Translations under genes and position numbers: made by a program
Part shown: positions 1 to 5,486 of the stretch, piece by piece
Layout: every line of letters begins with the position of its first letter
How positions within the stretch are numbered: position 1 is the first letter of the stretch
Notes under the pieces: generated by a model
What the model saw: the letters and a program-made list of their open reading frames with translations, nothing else
Databases searched by the model: none
Told to the model about the DNA's origin: nothing
Assembly (NCBI GenBank): GCA_029261375.1
Contig: JAJDBL010000297.1
Coordinates: 1 to 5,486, forward strand
Direction of reading: 5' to 3'
Origin: Nitrospirales bacterium
GTDB taxonomy: Bacteria > Nitrospirota > Nitrospiria > Nitrospirales > UBA2166
Length of the DNA stretch: 5,486 nucleotides

Positions 1-408
1 GGGGACGCGGGAAAAGGCTTTGCAGTGGTCGCTGAGGAAGTGCGGAATTTAGCCATGCGGAGTGCCGAGGCGGCTAAGAATACCGCGGATTTACTTGAGG
101 AGTCCGCAAAAAACGCGGATGATGGCGTCGTGATCAACGAAGAAGCGTTGGCCAGCCTTGAGGAGGTGAGTGAACAAGTCAATGAAGTCTATTCACTGAT
201 GTCGAAGATTGCTGAAGGCTCATATAAACAGAGCGAGGGCGTATCGGATATTTCCACCGCTGTTGGTGACGCTGATCAAGTCACGCAGCACAATGCAGCG
301 GTGTCACAACAGTCGGCTGCGTCGTCGGAACAACTTTCAGCGCAAGCTGCCGAAATGCAAAGCCTTGTCTCGAAGTTTACCTTGACGGGAGCTGGATGCT
401 CATCCTGA
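1..408 (+). CDS. Methyl-accepting chemotaxis protein, C-terminal part (5' end outside window)
   Basis: The reading frame is open from base 1 and ends at TGA 406-408, so 135 residues are visible and the start lies upstream. The first residues, GDAGKGFAVVAEEVRNLAMR, match the highly conserved cytoplasmic hairpin tip of chemoreceptors, the part that contacts CheA and CheW. The rest is a long amphipathic helix rich in Ala, Ser, Glu and Gln, as expected for the descending arm of the four-helix signalling bundle. The stretch around visible residues 99-115 (NAAVSQQSAASSEQL) resembles the C-terminal methylation helix. The Gln-Gln pair (visible residues 103-104) sits where CheB-deamidated glutamines are often found; that role is inferred from the family. 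The protein ends in KFTLTGAGCSS, with no NWETF-type CheR/CheB docking pentapeptide. The sensory and membrane portions are not in the window, so the ligand cannot be guessed. Confidence 0.95.
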   Translation, partial: GDAGKGFAVVAEEVRNLAMRSAEAAKNTADLLEESAKNADDGVVINEEALASLEEVSEQVNEVYSLMSKIAEGSYKQSEGVSDISTAVGDADQVTQHNAAVSQQSAASSEQLSAQAAEMQSLVSKFTLTGAGCSS

Positions 409-512
409 GCTGATTTCGCTGTGGCGTGTGTGTCGCCAGCTCGCACGTGTCTCTGATGGTTGGGAGCGTGAGCCCCCAGAATACGGTTCTGCTTCAGCTT
501 TTGGACAGATCC

Positions 513-533
513 ACCGATACACAGTTTATCGGT
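513..533 (+). terminator. Perfect 7-bp inverted repeat, possible weak terminator or leader hairpin
   Basis: ACCGATA (513-519) pairs perfectly with TATCGGT (527-533) across a 7-base loop, followed by only two further T residues. It lies about 105 bases after the chemoreceptor stop and 28 bases before the ATG at 562. The stem is AU-rich and the T tract very short, so termination would be weak. An operator or a leader structure affecting the next gene is equally possible. Confidence 0.3.
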
Positions 534-561
534 TTCGGAATCATCGCGTGTGGAGGGCGCC

Positions 562-834
562 ATGTTGAGTGAGATGAGTCAGCGTACAAAGCTGAATATT
601 GTGATGTGTTTCAGTGTGCTTGTGGTATTTTTTGTTGGAATCAGTGCGATTGTGAGTTTCGATTCGGCAATTGCCGCGATGTATCCTCTCATTACCAACG
701 TTGAGCCCGCGACACCGTCTGAGATTGGGGCACTCTACGAGAAGCTCAATCATTCCGCGGCGATTTTAGTAATCGTCCTGCCGATGTCGGTCATTGCGAT
801 TGTCCTAGGGGCTCTTTCACTGAAGAGCGCCTAG
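562..834 (+). CDS. Small two-TM membrane protein, function unknown (chemoreceptor-like N-terminus)
   Basis: This 90-residue protein starts at ATG 562, preceded by a strong Shine-Dalgarno GGAGG (552-556) five bases upstream; an in-frame GTG at 550 overlaps that site and is less likely. Two hydrophobic helices are clear: residues about 11-33 (LNIVMCFSVLVVFFVGISAIVSF) give the first, and about 66-87 the second, ending LSLKSA at the C-terminus. A loop of about 30 residues separates them. The positively charged start SQRTK suggests the N-terminus is cytoplasmic, which would put the loop outside the inner membrane (inference). The start and first helix resemble chemoreceptor N-termini of the SIRTKLLLGF type, and the gene follows a chemoreceptor gene by about 150 bases, but there is no ligand domain, HAMP or signalling domain. 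It could be a small accessory protein, a remnant, or unrelated. I do not recognise the family. Confidence 0.72.
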   Translation: MLSEMSQRTKLNIVMCFSVLVVFFVGISAIVSFDSAIAAMYPLITNVEPATPSEIGALYEKLNHSAAILVIVLPMSVIAIVLGALSLKSA

Positions 835-874
835 GAGCGTTAAAGTCTTCTGCGGTCAAGTCGGCGTGTAGACC

Positions 875-890
875 AGTCTATAATTAGACT
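875..890. repeat. 6-bp inverted repeat with TATAAT in its centre
   Basis: AGTCTA (875-880) and TAGACT (885-890) are perfect inverted copies around TAAT. The sequence TATAAT at 879-884 matches a -10 box, but no acceptable -35 lies 16-18 bases upstream, and no plus-strand gene follows before the oppositely oriented tRNA. It is reported as a palindrome only, possibly a short hairpin at the end of the small membrane protein transcript. Confidence 0.4.
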
Positions 891-948
891 TCTGTGTGCG
901 GTCAGAGTTCTGTTGCTTTGTTTCCCCCCCCTTCTGCGTTCTGCCCCA

Positions 949-960
949 TTATCTAGATAA
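949..960. repeat. 12-bp perfect palindrome TTATCTAGATAA
   Basis: The 12 bases are their own reverse complement, with CTAG at the centre. The site lies in the non-coding stretch between the small membrane protein gene and the 3' end of the tRNA gene, 18 bases after an eight-C homopolymer (924-931). A dimeric regulator site is conceivable, but nothing else supports one. Confidence 0.4.
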
Positions 961-988
961 AGCTAGTACCCTCTCGGGGTTTACTCTG

Positions 989-1024
989 AGGGCACTCCAG
1001 CGCTTTGGAATGCCCTTGTTGTCA
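989..1024 (+). terminator. Strong hairpin, probable terminator between small gene and tRNA
   Basis: GGGCACTCC (990-998) pairs with GGAATGCCC (1007-1015), giving nine pairs with one G-U; an added A-T at 989/1016 makes ten. The loop is AGCGCTTT. On the plus strand the stem is followed by TTGTTGTCATT, a T-rich but interrupted tract, consistent with a modest intrinsic terminator for transcription from the left. On the minus strand it lies 29 bases past the tRNA CCA end and lacks a T tract, so there it could serve only as a 3' processing or Rho-assisted structure. Confidence 0.42.
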
Positions 1025-1044
1025 TTGGTAAGTTGCGGTAAGAA

Positions 1045-1121
1045 TGGCGCGCCCGGAGAGATTCGAACTCCCGACCCCCTGATTCGTAGTCAGGTACTCT
1101 ATCCAGCTGAGCTACGGGCGC
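1045..1121 (-). tRNA. tRNA-Arg (anticodon ACG)
   Basis: Read on the minus strand, this gives a complete 77-base cloverleaf. The acceptor stem is GCGCCCG (1121-1115) with CGGGCGC (1055-1049), followed by discriminator G and an encoded CCA (1047-1045). The D arm has GCTC/GAGT around AGCTGGATA. The anticodon stem is CCTGA/TCAGG with loop CTACGAA, placing anticodon ACG at 1087-1085. The variable loop is GGGTC, and the T arm is GGGAG/CTCTC with loop TTCGAAT. ACG reads the CGN arginine codons, normally with A34 converted to inosine by TadA. All stems pair fully apart from G-U wobbles, so the gene is expected to be functional. It stands alone with its own promoter upstream. Confidence 0.98.
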
Positions 1122-1162
1122 CCGTAGGGACACGTGGTGAGGATTTGTGCGTAGATCCGGTT

Positions 1163-1192
1163 TTTATACAGGTCGAAGTGAACGAGTGTCAA
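1163..1192 (-). promoter_or_regulatory. Sigma-70-type promoter of the tRNA-Arg gene
   Basis: On the minus strand a perfect -35 box TTGACA (1192-1187) is followed after 18 bases by TATAAA (1168-1163), five of six matches to the -10 consensus. Transcription would begin near 1155, leaving a leader of roughly 35 bases before the mature tRNA 5' end, removed by RNase P. The strength fits a stable RNA gene. No GC-rich discriminator of the stringent type is clear. Confidence 0.72.
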
Positions 1193-1205
1193 TTGAGCCT
1201 CAGGC

Positions 1206-1324
1206 GGGCGGCTGAAACCTACCGCAAGCTGCGTTCTCGCTTCGTGCCTCGGCTCAACGTACAGTAGTACGATTCGCCTCGCCCCTTACACGCGGCCTCG
1301 CCGGACAGCCTGCTTGAGCCGCCC
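1206..1324. repeat. Palindromic intergenic repeat element, copy 1
   Basis: The outer arms GGGCGGCT (1206-1213) and AGCCGCCC (1317-1324) are perfect inverted copies, and the inner arms CGTAC (1258-1262) and GTACG (1267-1271) form a second inverted pair. The two pairs share almost the same centre (1265 and 1264.5), so the whole is an imperfect palindrome of about 119 bases. GCCTCG occurs three times inside it (1246, 1276, 1295). The core 1231-1281 recurs at 4560-4611 in the same orientation. This is the pattern of a dispersed REP-like or miniature palindromic element. It carries no gene and lies just upstream of the tRNA promoter. Confidence 0.7.
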
Positions 1325-1523
1325 CGGTACCCATTTGCGTGTGAATGGATTTGTCTGGGCAAGTGTCTCTAAACAACAACTCACTTCTGATGTTTTCGAT
1401 GTGTGACGGAATGATCGTCAATTCTTCTCAGTCAGGTAATGCGGTTGCCCAACAAAGTGACTACAATGAGACGCTTTTCGACCACCACTAAGCTACGATG
1501 ACCTACGTGATGAGGTATTACCA
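1325..1523. other. Non-coding upstream region of the large acyl-activating gene
   Basis: With 1122-1324 this makes a 402-base gap between the tRNA and the next start codon. It holds no convincing gene. Visible features are a small hairpin, TGACG (1404-1408) with CGTCA (1416-1420), followed by ATTCTTCTC, and an isolated TACAAT (1462-1467) that could be a -10 box but has no matching -35 at normal spacing. The promoter of the large gene is presumably here, but I cannot place it firmly. The ribosome binding site GAGGT lies at 1512-1516. Confidence 0.5.
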
Positions 1524-4259
1524 TTGAGTGAAAATATCCCCGCAGCGATTTTTGCTATTGCGGATCAACGTGCGCAGGAACCCGCGATGCAGGTCTATGA
1601 AGGGATTATCCGGGATCGATTAACCTATCGCGACCTTGGACATACCGTCAGGCGATTTGCCGCTGGGTTGCTCGCGTTAGGGGTTGGGCCTGGGGATCGT
1701 GTCGTTCTTCTTGCCGAAAACCGCCCTGAGTGGGGCATTGCGTATCTTGGGATCGTCACGCTCGGGGCCATTGTTGTTCCATTTGATGTGCAATACACCG
1801 CTGATGAGGTTCAGACCTTAATCAAGGATTGTGACCCTCATCTTCTGATTGTGACGGATGGGACCCGGCCACTAGTCAGCGCTGGCGACGTACAACAGAT
1901 TATTGTGACCCTGGACGAGCGGGTTGATGAAGCTGAACACGGCTTTCGGGACCTCATTGCAGATCATGGCCCGGCGGTTGAGGGGATTGAGGCGCGCCTT
2001 GCTGCGATTGACCCCAACGCGGTCGCGTCGTTGCTCTATACTTCGGGAACGACAGGCAATCCCAAAGGTGTGCTGCTTTCGCATCGAAATCTCCTGTCCA
2101 ATGCCGACGCGATCACGCGTGCAGGCTTGGCGACTGAAGCCGACAATATCCTCTCTATCTTGCCCCTCCACCATGCGTATCCCTTTATGGTCTCGTTCCT
2201 TATCCCTTTGCTCTTAGGCGCGCGCATTACCTTTCTCAAGACGCTCAAAGGACCGGAATTGCTCGCGTGTGTTCGAGATGCCGCGGTGACGGTGATTGTC
2301 GGGGTTCCGCAAGTGTTCGCGCAATTCCACCGGGCCATGGTGAACGAGTTGGAAAAACGTCCACCGCTTGTCCAGAAGATTGCCTCGGGCTTGATGTCAT
2401 GTTCCGGAATCGTGCGTGATCGGATGAACAAGAATATCGGCAGAACGCTATTTCCGGAAGCTCACGCACGGTTTGGTTCCTCGCTTCGACTGTTGATTTC
2501 CGGGGGCGCAAGGCTTGATCCAGACGTCGCGCGATTTCTGTACCGCATGGGCTTTACGGTATTGGAAGGGTATGGGCTGAGCGAAACCTCTCCGATTCTT
2601 ACGTTCAATCCTTTGACGCGCCAGAAGATCGGATCGGTGGGACGACCGATGGAGGGCGTTGAGATTGGAATCGGCGAACAGGATGCCTCCGGCGTCGGGG
2701 AAGTCGTCGCACGTGGTCCGAATGTCATGCTGGGATATTTTCGCAACGACGAGGCCACGGCGGAGATCATCCGTGATGGTGCATTGTGGACTGGAGACCT
2801 CGGATACGTTGATCAAGACGGATACCTTTTTCTCACCGGCCGACGGAAGGAACTCATCGTTCTGGCCGGAGGCAAGAACGTCTATCCCGAAGATGTGGAG
2901 GCGGTGTACCAATTGAGCCCAGCAATGGCAGATGTTTGCGTGATTGGCATTGAACGGCCAGGGCAAAGTGGCGACGCTTTGCATGCCGTTGTCTATCCTG
3001 ATTTCACGTATTTCAAAGCACAGAAAATTGGAAACGTTGAAGAAACGATACGCAGCGATCTCCATGGCCTGTCGGGCAAGCTCTCACCGTACAAGCGTGT
3101 GACGGGCATGACGGTGGTCAAGGAGCCGCTTCCACGCACGAGGCTTGGGAAGTTACAGCGGCATCGGGTCCGTGCGCTGGTTGAAGCGGCTGCCAGTCAG
3201 CGAGCCGATACGGAGAAACCGAGTTCTGATTCAGATCGCGATACGCTGAGGACTGAACCTGGGCTCAGTGTTGCAGCCGCCCTCAAAGAGGTGCTTGGTG
3301 GCGAGAAGGTGGTGATTCACCTTGACGATCATCTTGGTCTGGATTTGGGAATTGATTCTCTCCAGCGGATCGAAATGGTCGTCGCGCTCGAGCGGTATTT
3401 TGGTCGGCTTCCGGAATCGTTTGCCTCTGAAGTGTCCACGATGCGGGAGGTCATTGAGCAGATCAACGCTCTCAATCTTCCTCAGACTGCTGAGGGCGCT
3501 CAGGTGCGTCAATCTCCGGGTGAGTCATCGAGCTCCTGGGCGGAGATTCTCAGCGAGGGCGCCTTGGGTGCTGTTCGTCTCTCGCCGCACGCGCGAAAAA
3601 TTTCCTGGCAGCATCGGCTTCAAATTGCCTCCGGGACTGGATTGTTGCATCTGGTCGCTCGAATGGCGTTTCGCGCAACGGTTTCTGGGCTTGAACATAT
3701 CCCTCAACGGGGACCGTGCCTGCTGGCGGCCAATCACGCCAGTTTTATGGATGCGTTTGTGGTGTCAGGTCTCGTGCCGAATGCGGTCTTTGATCGACTG
3801 TTCTTTTTAGGCTGGGAACAGTATTTTCGGGATGGGATTGCGGCAGGGTTTGCGAAAGCTGGACACATTGTCCCGGTCAATACGGAAACCCACCTGGTGC
3901 AGGCTATGCAAGTGGCGGCATCCCTGTTGCGACGAGGGAAAATGGTGATGATCTTTCCCGAAGGCTGCCGGACATTGGATGGGGCGCTGCTACCGTTTCG
4001 CAAGGGTGTGGGCGTCTTGGCCGCAGAGTTAAGCGTTCCCGTTGTTCCCGTGTGGATCAACGGAACCTATGAGGCGTGGCCGGTTGGACAAACCCTTCCG
4101 AAACCCGGCCGCGTGACCGTCAGTTTCGGGAAACCTGTGTACATCGACGCATCAGAGCGACAAGAGTGGAAAGCACAAGGAAAAGACGAATATGAACTCG
4201 CGACCCAGCGCATTCGGGACGCCGTATTGGAGCTAGAAGCCACATGGAATCAATCCTAG
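1524..4259 (+). CDS. Trifunctional acyl-AMP ligase / acyl carrier / PlsC-type acyltransferase fusion
   Basis: This 911-residue protein starts at TTG 1524, seven bases after GAGGT (1512-1516). No in-frame ATG or GTG lies nearby upstream, and the protein begins at the usual point for this fold. Residues about 8-550 form an AMP-forming acyl-CoA/acyl-ACP ligase: P-loop YTSGTTGNPKG (172-182), GYGLSET (349-355), TGDLGYVDQDGY (423-434), the hinge GRRKELIVLAGGKNVYPEDVE (439-459), and the catalytic lysine K543 in PRTRLGKLQR. Residues about 578-652 form a carrier domain with LGLDLGIDSL; Ser612 is the expected phosphopantetheine site. After a Ser-rich linker, residues about 695-905 form a lysophospholipid-type acyltransferase: NHASFMD with H738 and D743 (HX4D), FPEGCRT (811-817) and VPVVPVWING (838-847). 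All catalytic residues are present. By family knowledge it should activate a fatty acid with ATP, load its own carrier and acylate a lysolipid at the membrane. It resembles E. coli Aas in logic, but Aas has the acyltransferase first. Substrate and acceptor are unknown. Confidence 0.95.
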   Translation: MSENIPAAIFAIADQRAQEPAMQVYEGIIRDRLTYRDLGHTVRRFAAGLLALGVGPGDRVVLLAENRPEWGIAYLGIVTLGAIVVPFDVQYTADEVQTLIKDCDPHLLIVTDGTRPLVSAGDVQQIIVTLDERVDEAEHGFRDLIADHGPAVEGIEARLAAIDPNAVASLLYTSGTTGNPKGVLLSHRNLLSNADAITRAGLATEADNILSILPLHHAYPFMVSFLIPLLLGARITFLKTLKGPELLACVRDAAVTVIVGVPQVFAQFHRAMVNELEKRPPLVQKIASGLMSCSGIVRDRMNKNIGRTLFPEAHARFGSSLRLLISGGARLDPDVARFLYRMGFTVLEGYGLSETSPILTFNPLTRQKIGSVGRPMEGVEIGIGEQDASGVGEVVARGPNVMLGYFRNDEATAEIIRDGALWTGDLGYVDQDGYLFLTGRRKELIVLAGGKNVYPEDVEAVYQLSPAMADVCVIGIERPGQSGDALHAVVYPDFTYFKAQKIGNVEETIRSDLHGLSGKLSPYKRVTGMTVVKEPLPRTRLGKLQRHRVRALVEAAASQRADTEKPSSDSDRDTLRTEPGLSVAAALKEVLGGEKVVIHLDDHLGLDLGIDSLQRIEMVVALERYFGRLPESFASEVSTMREVIEQINALNLPQTAEGAQVRQSPGESSSSWAEILSEGALGAVRLSPHARKISWQHRLQIASGTGLLHLVARMAFRATVSGLEHIPQRGPCLLAANHASFMDAFVVSGLVPNAVFDRLFFLGWEQYFRDGIAAGFAKAGHIVPVNTETHLVQAMQVAASLLRRGKMVMIFPEGCRTLDGALLPFRKGVGVLAAELSVPVVPVWINGTYEAWPVGQTLPKPGRVTVSFGKPVYIDASERQEWKAQGKDEYELATQRIRDAVLELEATWNQS

Positions 4260-4528
4260 AACAAGAACCCAATAAGATCTTGAGCATTCTGAGTGACATC
4301 GCACTGACAGGAAAAGGTGTGACGACGGACTGTTTGTTGGACGAAGTCTTAGAAGCCGGATTGACGTCGCCTACCTATTTTCAAGCAGAAGGGGAAGATC
4401 CCGATGCGTCCTATAAAGGTGAGTCGCCTGCGTGGGCCAAATACCATGTCCGCGAGTGGAAGCGGGTGGTGACGGTCTACAAAGGGGGCAAGTCAGAATG
4501 GCGGCTTCAATCGACCGAAACACCCTAA
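4244..4528 (+). CDS. Hypothetical 94-residue protein overlapping the acyltransferase fusion gene
   Basis: ATG 4244 lies inside the last codons of the large gene in another frame, a 16-base overlap. GGAG (4229-4232) is 11 bases upstream. The tight overlap suggests translational coupling and one transcript, so a role in the same lipid or acyl process is possible but only inferred. The protein is acidic in its first two thirds, and its N-terminal half should be largely helical (residues about 1-40, ending LLDEVLEAGL). There is a Gly/Asp/Pro-containing middle (EGEDPDASYKGESP) and a basic, probably beta-rich end (YHVREWKRVVTVYKGGKSEWRLQ). There is no signal peptide, membrane segment or known motif. 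Codon use looks like that of the gene before it, favouring a real gene over a chance frame. I do not recognise the family. Confidence 0.72.
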   Translation: MESILEQEPNKILSILSDIALTGKGVTTDCLLDEVLEAGLTSPTYFQAEGEDPDASYKGESPAWAKYHVREWKRVVTVYKGGKSEWRLQSTETP

Positions 4529-4559
4529 CCGCGCAGAACGTTGAAAACAGCCGCCATCG

Positions 4560-4611
4560 GCGTTCTCGCTTCTCCGCTTCGGCTCAACGTATGGACGTAC
4601 GATTCGCCTCG
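4560..4611. repeat. Palindromic intergenic repeat element, copy 2 (core)
   Basis: This matches 1231-1281 in the same orientation: GCGTTCTCGCTTC, CGGCTCAACGT and GATTCGCCTCG are identical, with a one-base length difference and a diverged centre. CGTAT (4589-4593) and GTACG (4598-4602; one T-G wobble) pair around GGAC, so the inner hairpin is kept although the sequence changed. The outer arms of copy 1 are not clearly recognisable here, apart from a small hairpin GCCG/CGGC (4550-4553/4558-4561) at the left edge. The element lies between two convergent genes, a typical place for REP-like repeats, and may help end or stabilise transcripts. No classic T-tailed terminator is visible between 4529 and 4716. 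Confidence 0.65.
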
Positions 4612-4716
4612 TCGCTTGCCGTGGCTATTGGTGGAGGACGTTTGTCTCCGGATCGGGATCCTGCTTCTAACGCCAAGCTTTCTCCCGTTGGTTGAAGTGC
4701 CACGGAAGGGGTGATG

Positions 4717-5346
4717 TCAGACTTTGGTCAGGAGGGGTTCCCACGCTTCGATGAATTGGGCAGTGCTCTGAAACTGAATCGCGTGAATGCCTAGCTCCGT
4801 CGCGGCATTCACAAACTCGATCCTGTCGTCGACATACCAGACTGATTCGGCGGGTACGCCCCCGAGTTTGAGGGCGTGTTCGAAGATGGCTTTCTCGGGT
4901 TTTCGGGAATGCACTTCGTAGGATAGAACAGCCGTTTCGATATTACCGATTACGGAAAAGTTGTCTCGAAGGTATTCGTAATGCATGGCGTTGGTATTGG
5001 AAAGTAGAAAGTGGCGATACTGCTTTCCGAGGCGACTGACCAGTGACGACACCTCCACATTTTCGCGAAAGCATGAGTTCCACGCGTCGCGAAATCCTAG
5101 AAAATCCATCTTCAGTCGGTAGGTGGACACCATCTGAGCGTAGAAATCTTCTGACGAAATGTTCCCCTTGTCGTAGTCATTGATCAGGGGGGCGCTCACG
5201 GATTTGATTGCGGCGAAGACCTCGTCTTTATCGGTGTAGAGAGGATCCTCGGACGATTTGGCAAGGCGGATGGCGATTTCACGATGATCAACATCAATGA
5301 TCACGCTTCCAATGTCGAAGAGAATAAGTTCGGGTCGTTTGGACAT
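4717..5346 (-). CDS. HAD-superfamily (subfamily IA) phosphatase, YihX-like
   Basis: This 209-residue protein is read from ATG 5346 to TGA at 4719-4717. An in-frame GTG at 5376 would add ten residues; neither start has a clear Shine-Dalgarno. ATG is preferred because it places motif I at the usual distance from the N-terminus. Motif I is LILFDIGSVIIDVD with nucleophile D11, motif II LLSNTN with S116, motif III SRKPEKAIFEHAL with K149, and motif IV WYVDDRIEF with D173 and D174. The second Asp of the usual DxD motif is Gly, as in E. coli YihX (FDLGNV), a glucose-1-phosphate phosphatase. Further likeness runs through the helical cap (KGNISSEDF) and the end (ATELGIHAIQF). It is probably a cytoplasmic small-molecule phosphatase; the substrate cannot be told from sequence. 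It converges on the genes to its left and has no operon partner in the window. Confidence 0.9.
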   Translation of the reverse strand: MSKRPELILFDIGSVIIDVDHREIAIRLAKSSEDPLYTDKDEVFAAIKSVSAPLINDYDKGNISSEDFYAQMVSTYRLKMDFLGFRDAWNSCFRENVEVSSLVSRLGKQYRHFLLSNTNAMHYEYLRDNFSVIGNIETAVLSYEVHSRKPEKAIFEHALKLGGVPAESVWYVDDRIEFVNAATELGIHAIQFQSTAQFIEAWEPLLTKV

Positions 5347-5411
5347 CGGCGCAGTGTAGAGGAGCTTCGTGCGCACGTCAAAATGGAGGGGCGCGAAGCA
5401 GGTGTTTAGAC

Positions 5412-5433
5412 TGAAGGTTGAAGGTTGAAGGTT
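5412..5433. repeat. Tandem heptamer repeat (TGAAGGT, three copies)
   Basis: Three perfect back-to-back copies of TGAAGGT (5412-5418, 5419-5425, 5426-5432) plus one further T. The tract lies about 66 bases upstream of the preferred phosphatase start, where the promoter or leader of that gene would be. Heptamer tracts like this are known as variable short tandem repeats in bacterial intergenic DNA, so copy number may differ between strains. Confidence 0.8.
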
Positions 5434-5452
5434 AAAACACAGATTTTGCTAT

Positions 5453-5474
5453 GACTCACGTCAGCGCGTGAGTC
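5453..5474. repeat. Perfect 8-bp inverted repeat (hairpin or operator)
   Basis: GACTCACG (5453-5460) and CGTGAGTC (5467-5474) are perfect inverted copies with the six-base spacer TCAGCG. No T run follows on either strand, so an intrinsic terminator is unlikely. It lies 107-128 bases upstream of the preferred phosphatase start, near the right edge of the window, and could be an operator for that gene or for one beyond the edge. Confidence 0.6.
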
Positions 5475-5486
5475 GAATGCTTCATG

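Noticed and set aside
276..563. A 95-residue minus-strand open frame across the end of the chemoreceptor
   Set aside because: It overlaps the clearly real receptor C-terminus and gives a Cys-rich, low-complexity translation typical of an antisense shadow.
896..1267. A 123-residue plus-strand open frame containing EIRTPDPLIRSQVLYPAEL
   Set aside because: That peptide is the antisense translation of a tRNA gene, a well-known source of false protein annotations; the frame runs across the tRNA-Arg, its promoter and the repeat element.
1445..1467. TTGCCC (1445-1450) and TACAAT (1462-1467) as a promoter for the large gene
   Set aside because: The spacing is only 11 bases, too short for a sigma-70 promoter, and there is no extended -10 motif; kept only as an isolated -10-like sequence.
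2448..3065. A 205-residue minus-strand open frame
   Set aside because: It lies entirely inside the ligase domain, whose motifs are intact on the other strand; its translation has no recognisable domain.
4432..4695. An 87-residue plus-strand open frame running past the small unknown gene
   Set aside because: It overlaps the better-supported frame 4244-4528 and continues into the intergenic repeat; it has no domain and no good ribosome site.
5412..5433. Possible CRISPR repeats
   Set aside because: The units are 7 bases long and directly adjacent with no spacers, so this is a simple tandem repeat.

Overview
The window looks like ordinary chromosomal DNA from a free-living, motile bacterium of moderate GC content with a Gram-negative style of gene organisation. 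A tentative guess is a Nitrospira-like lineage. It rests on general resemblance of the intergenic palindromic repeat (the GCTCAACGTAC...GTACGATTCGCC type) and on the multidomain acyl-activating enzyme. No marker gene settles the taxonomy.

Layout: (1) 1-408, the 3' end of a chemoreceptor gene (methyl-accepting chemotaxis protein) that begins before the window. (2) 562-834, a 90-residue protein with two membrane segments whose N-terminus resembles that of a chemoreceptor. (3) 835-1044, non-coding, with short palindromes and one strong hairpin. (4) 1045-1121, a tRNA-Arg(ACG) gene on the minus strand with encoded CCA, and a good promoter at about 1163-1192. (5) 1206-1324, an imperfect palindromic repeat element; its core recurs at 4560-4611. 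(6) 1524-4259, a 911-residue three-domain protein: acyl-activating (AMP-forming) ligase, then acyl carrier domain, then PlsC-type acyltransferase. (7) 4244-4528, a small unknown gene overlapping the previous one by 16 bases. (8) 4717-5346, on the minus strand, a YihX-like HAD phosphatase converging on the pair. (9) 5412-5474, a heptamer tandem repeat and a hairpin upstream of the phosphatase gene.

Functionally, the large gene is the centrepiece. A single chain appears able to adenylate a fatty acid, load it onto its own carrier domain and transfer it to a lysophospholipid or other acceptor. This is comparable in logic to Aas of E. coli, but the domain order is reversed and a built-in carrier is added. 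The 94-residue downstream protein is probably translationally coupled to it. The chemoreceptor, tRNA and phosphatase have no visible functional link to it. I see no defence system, insertion sequence, phage gene or CRISPR array.
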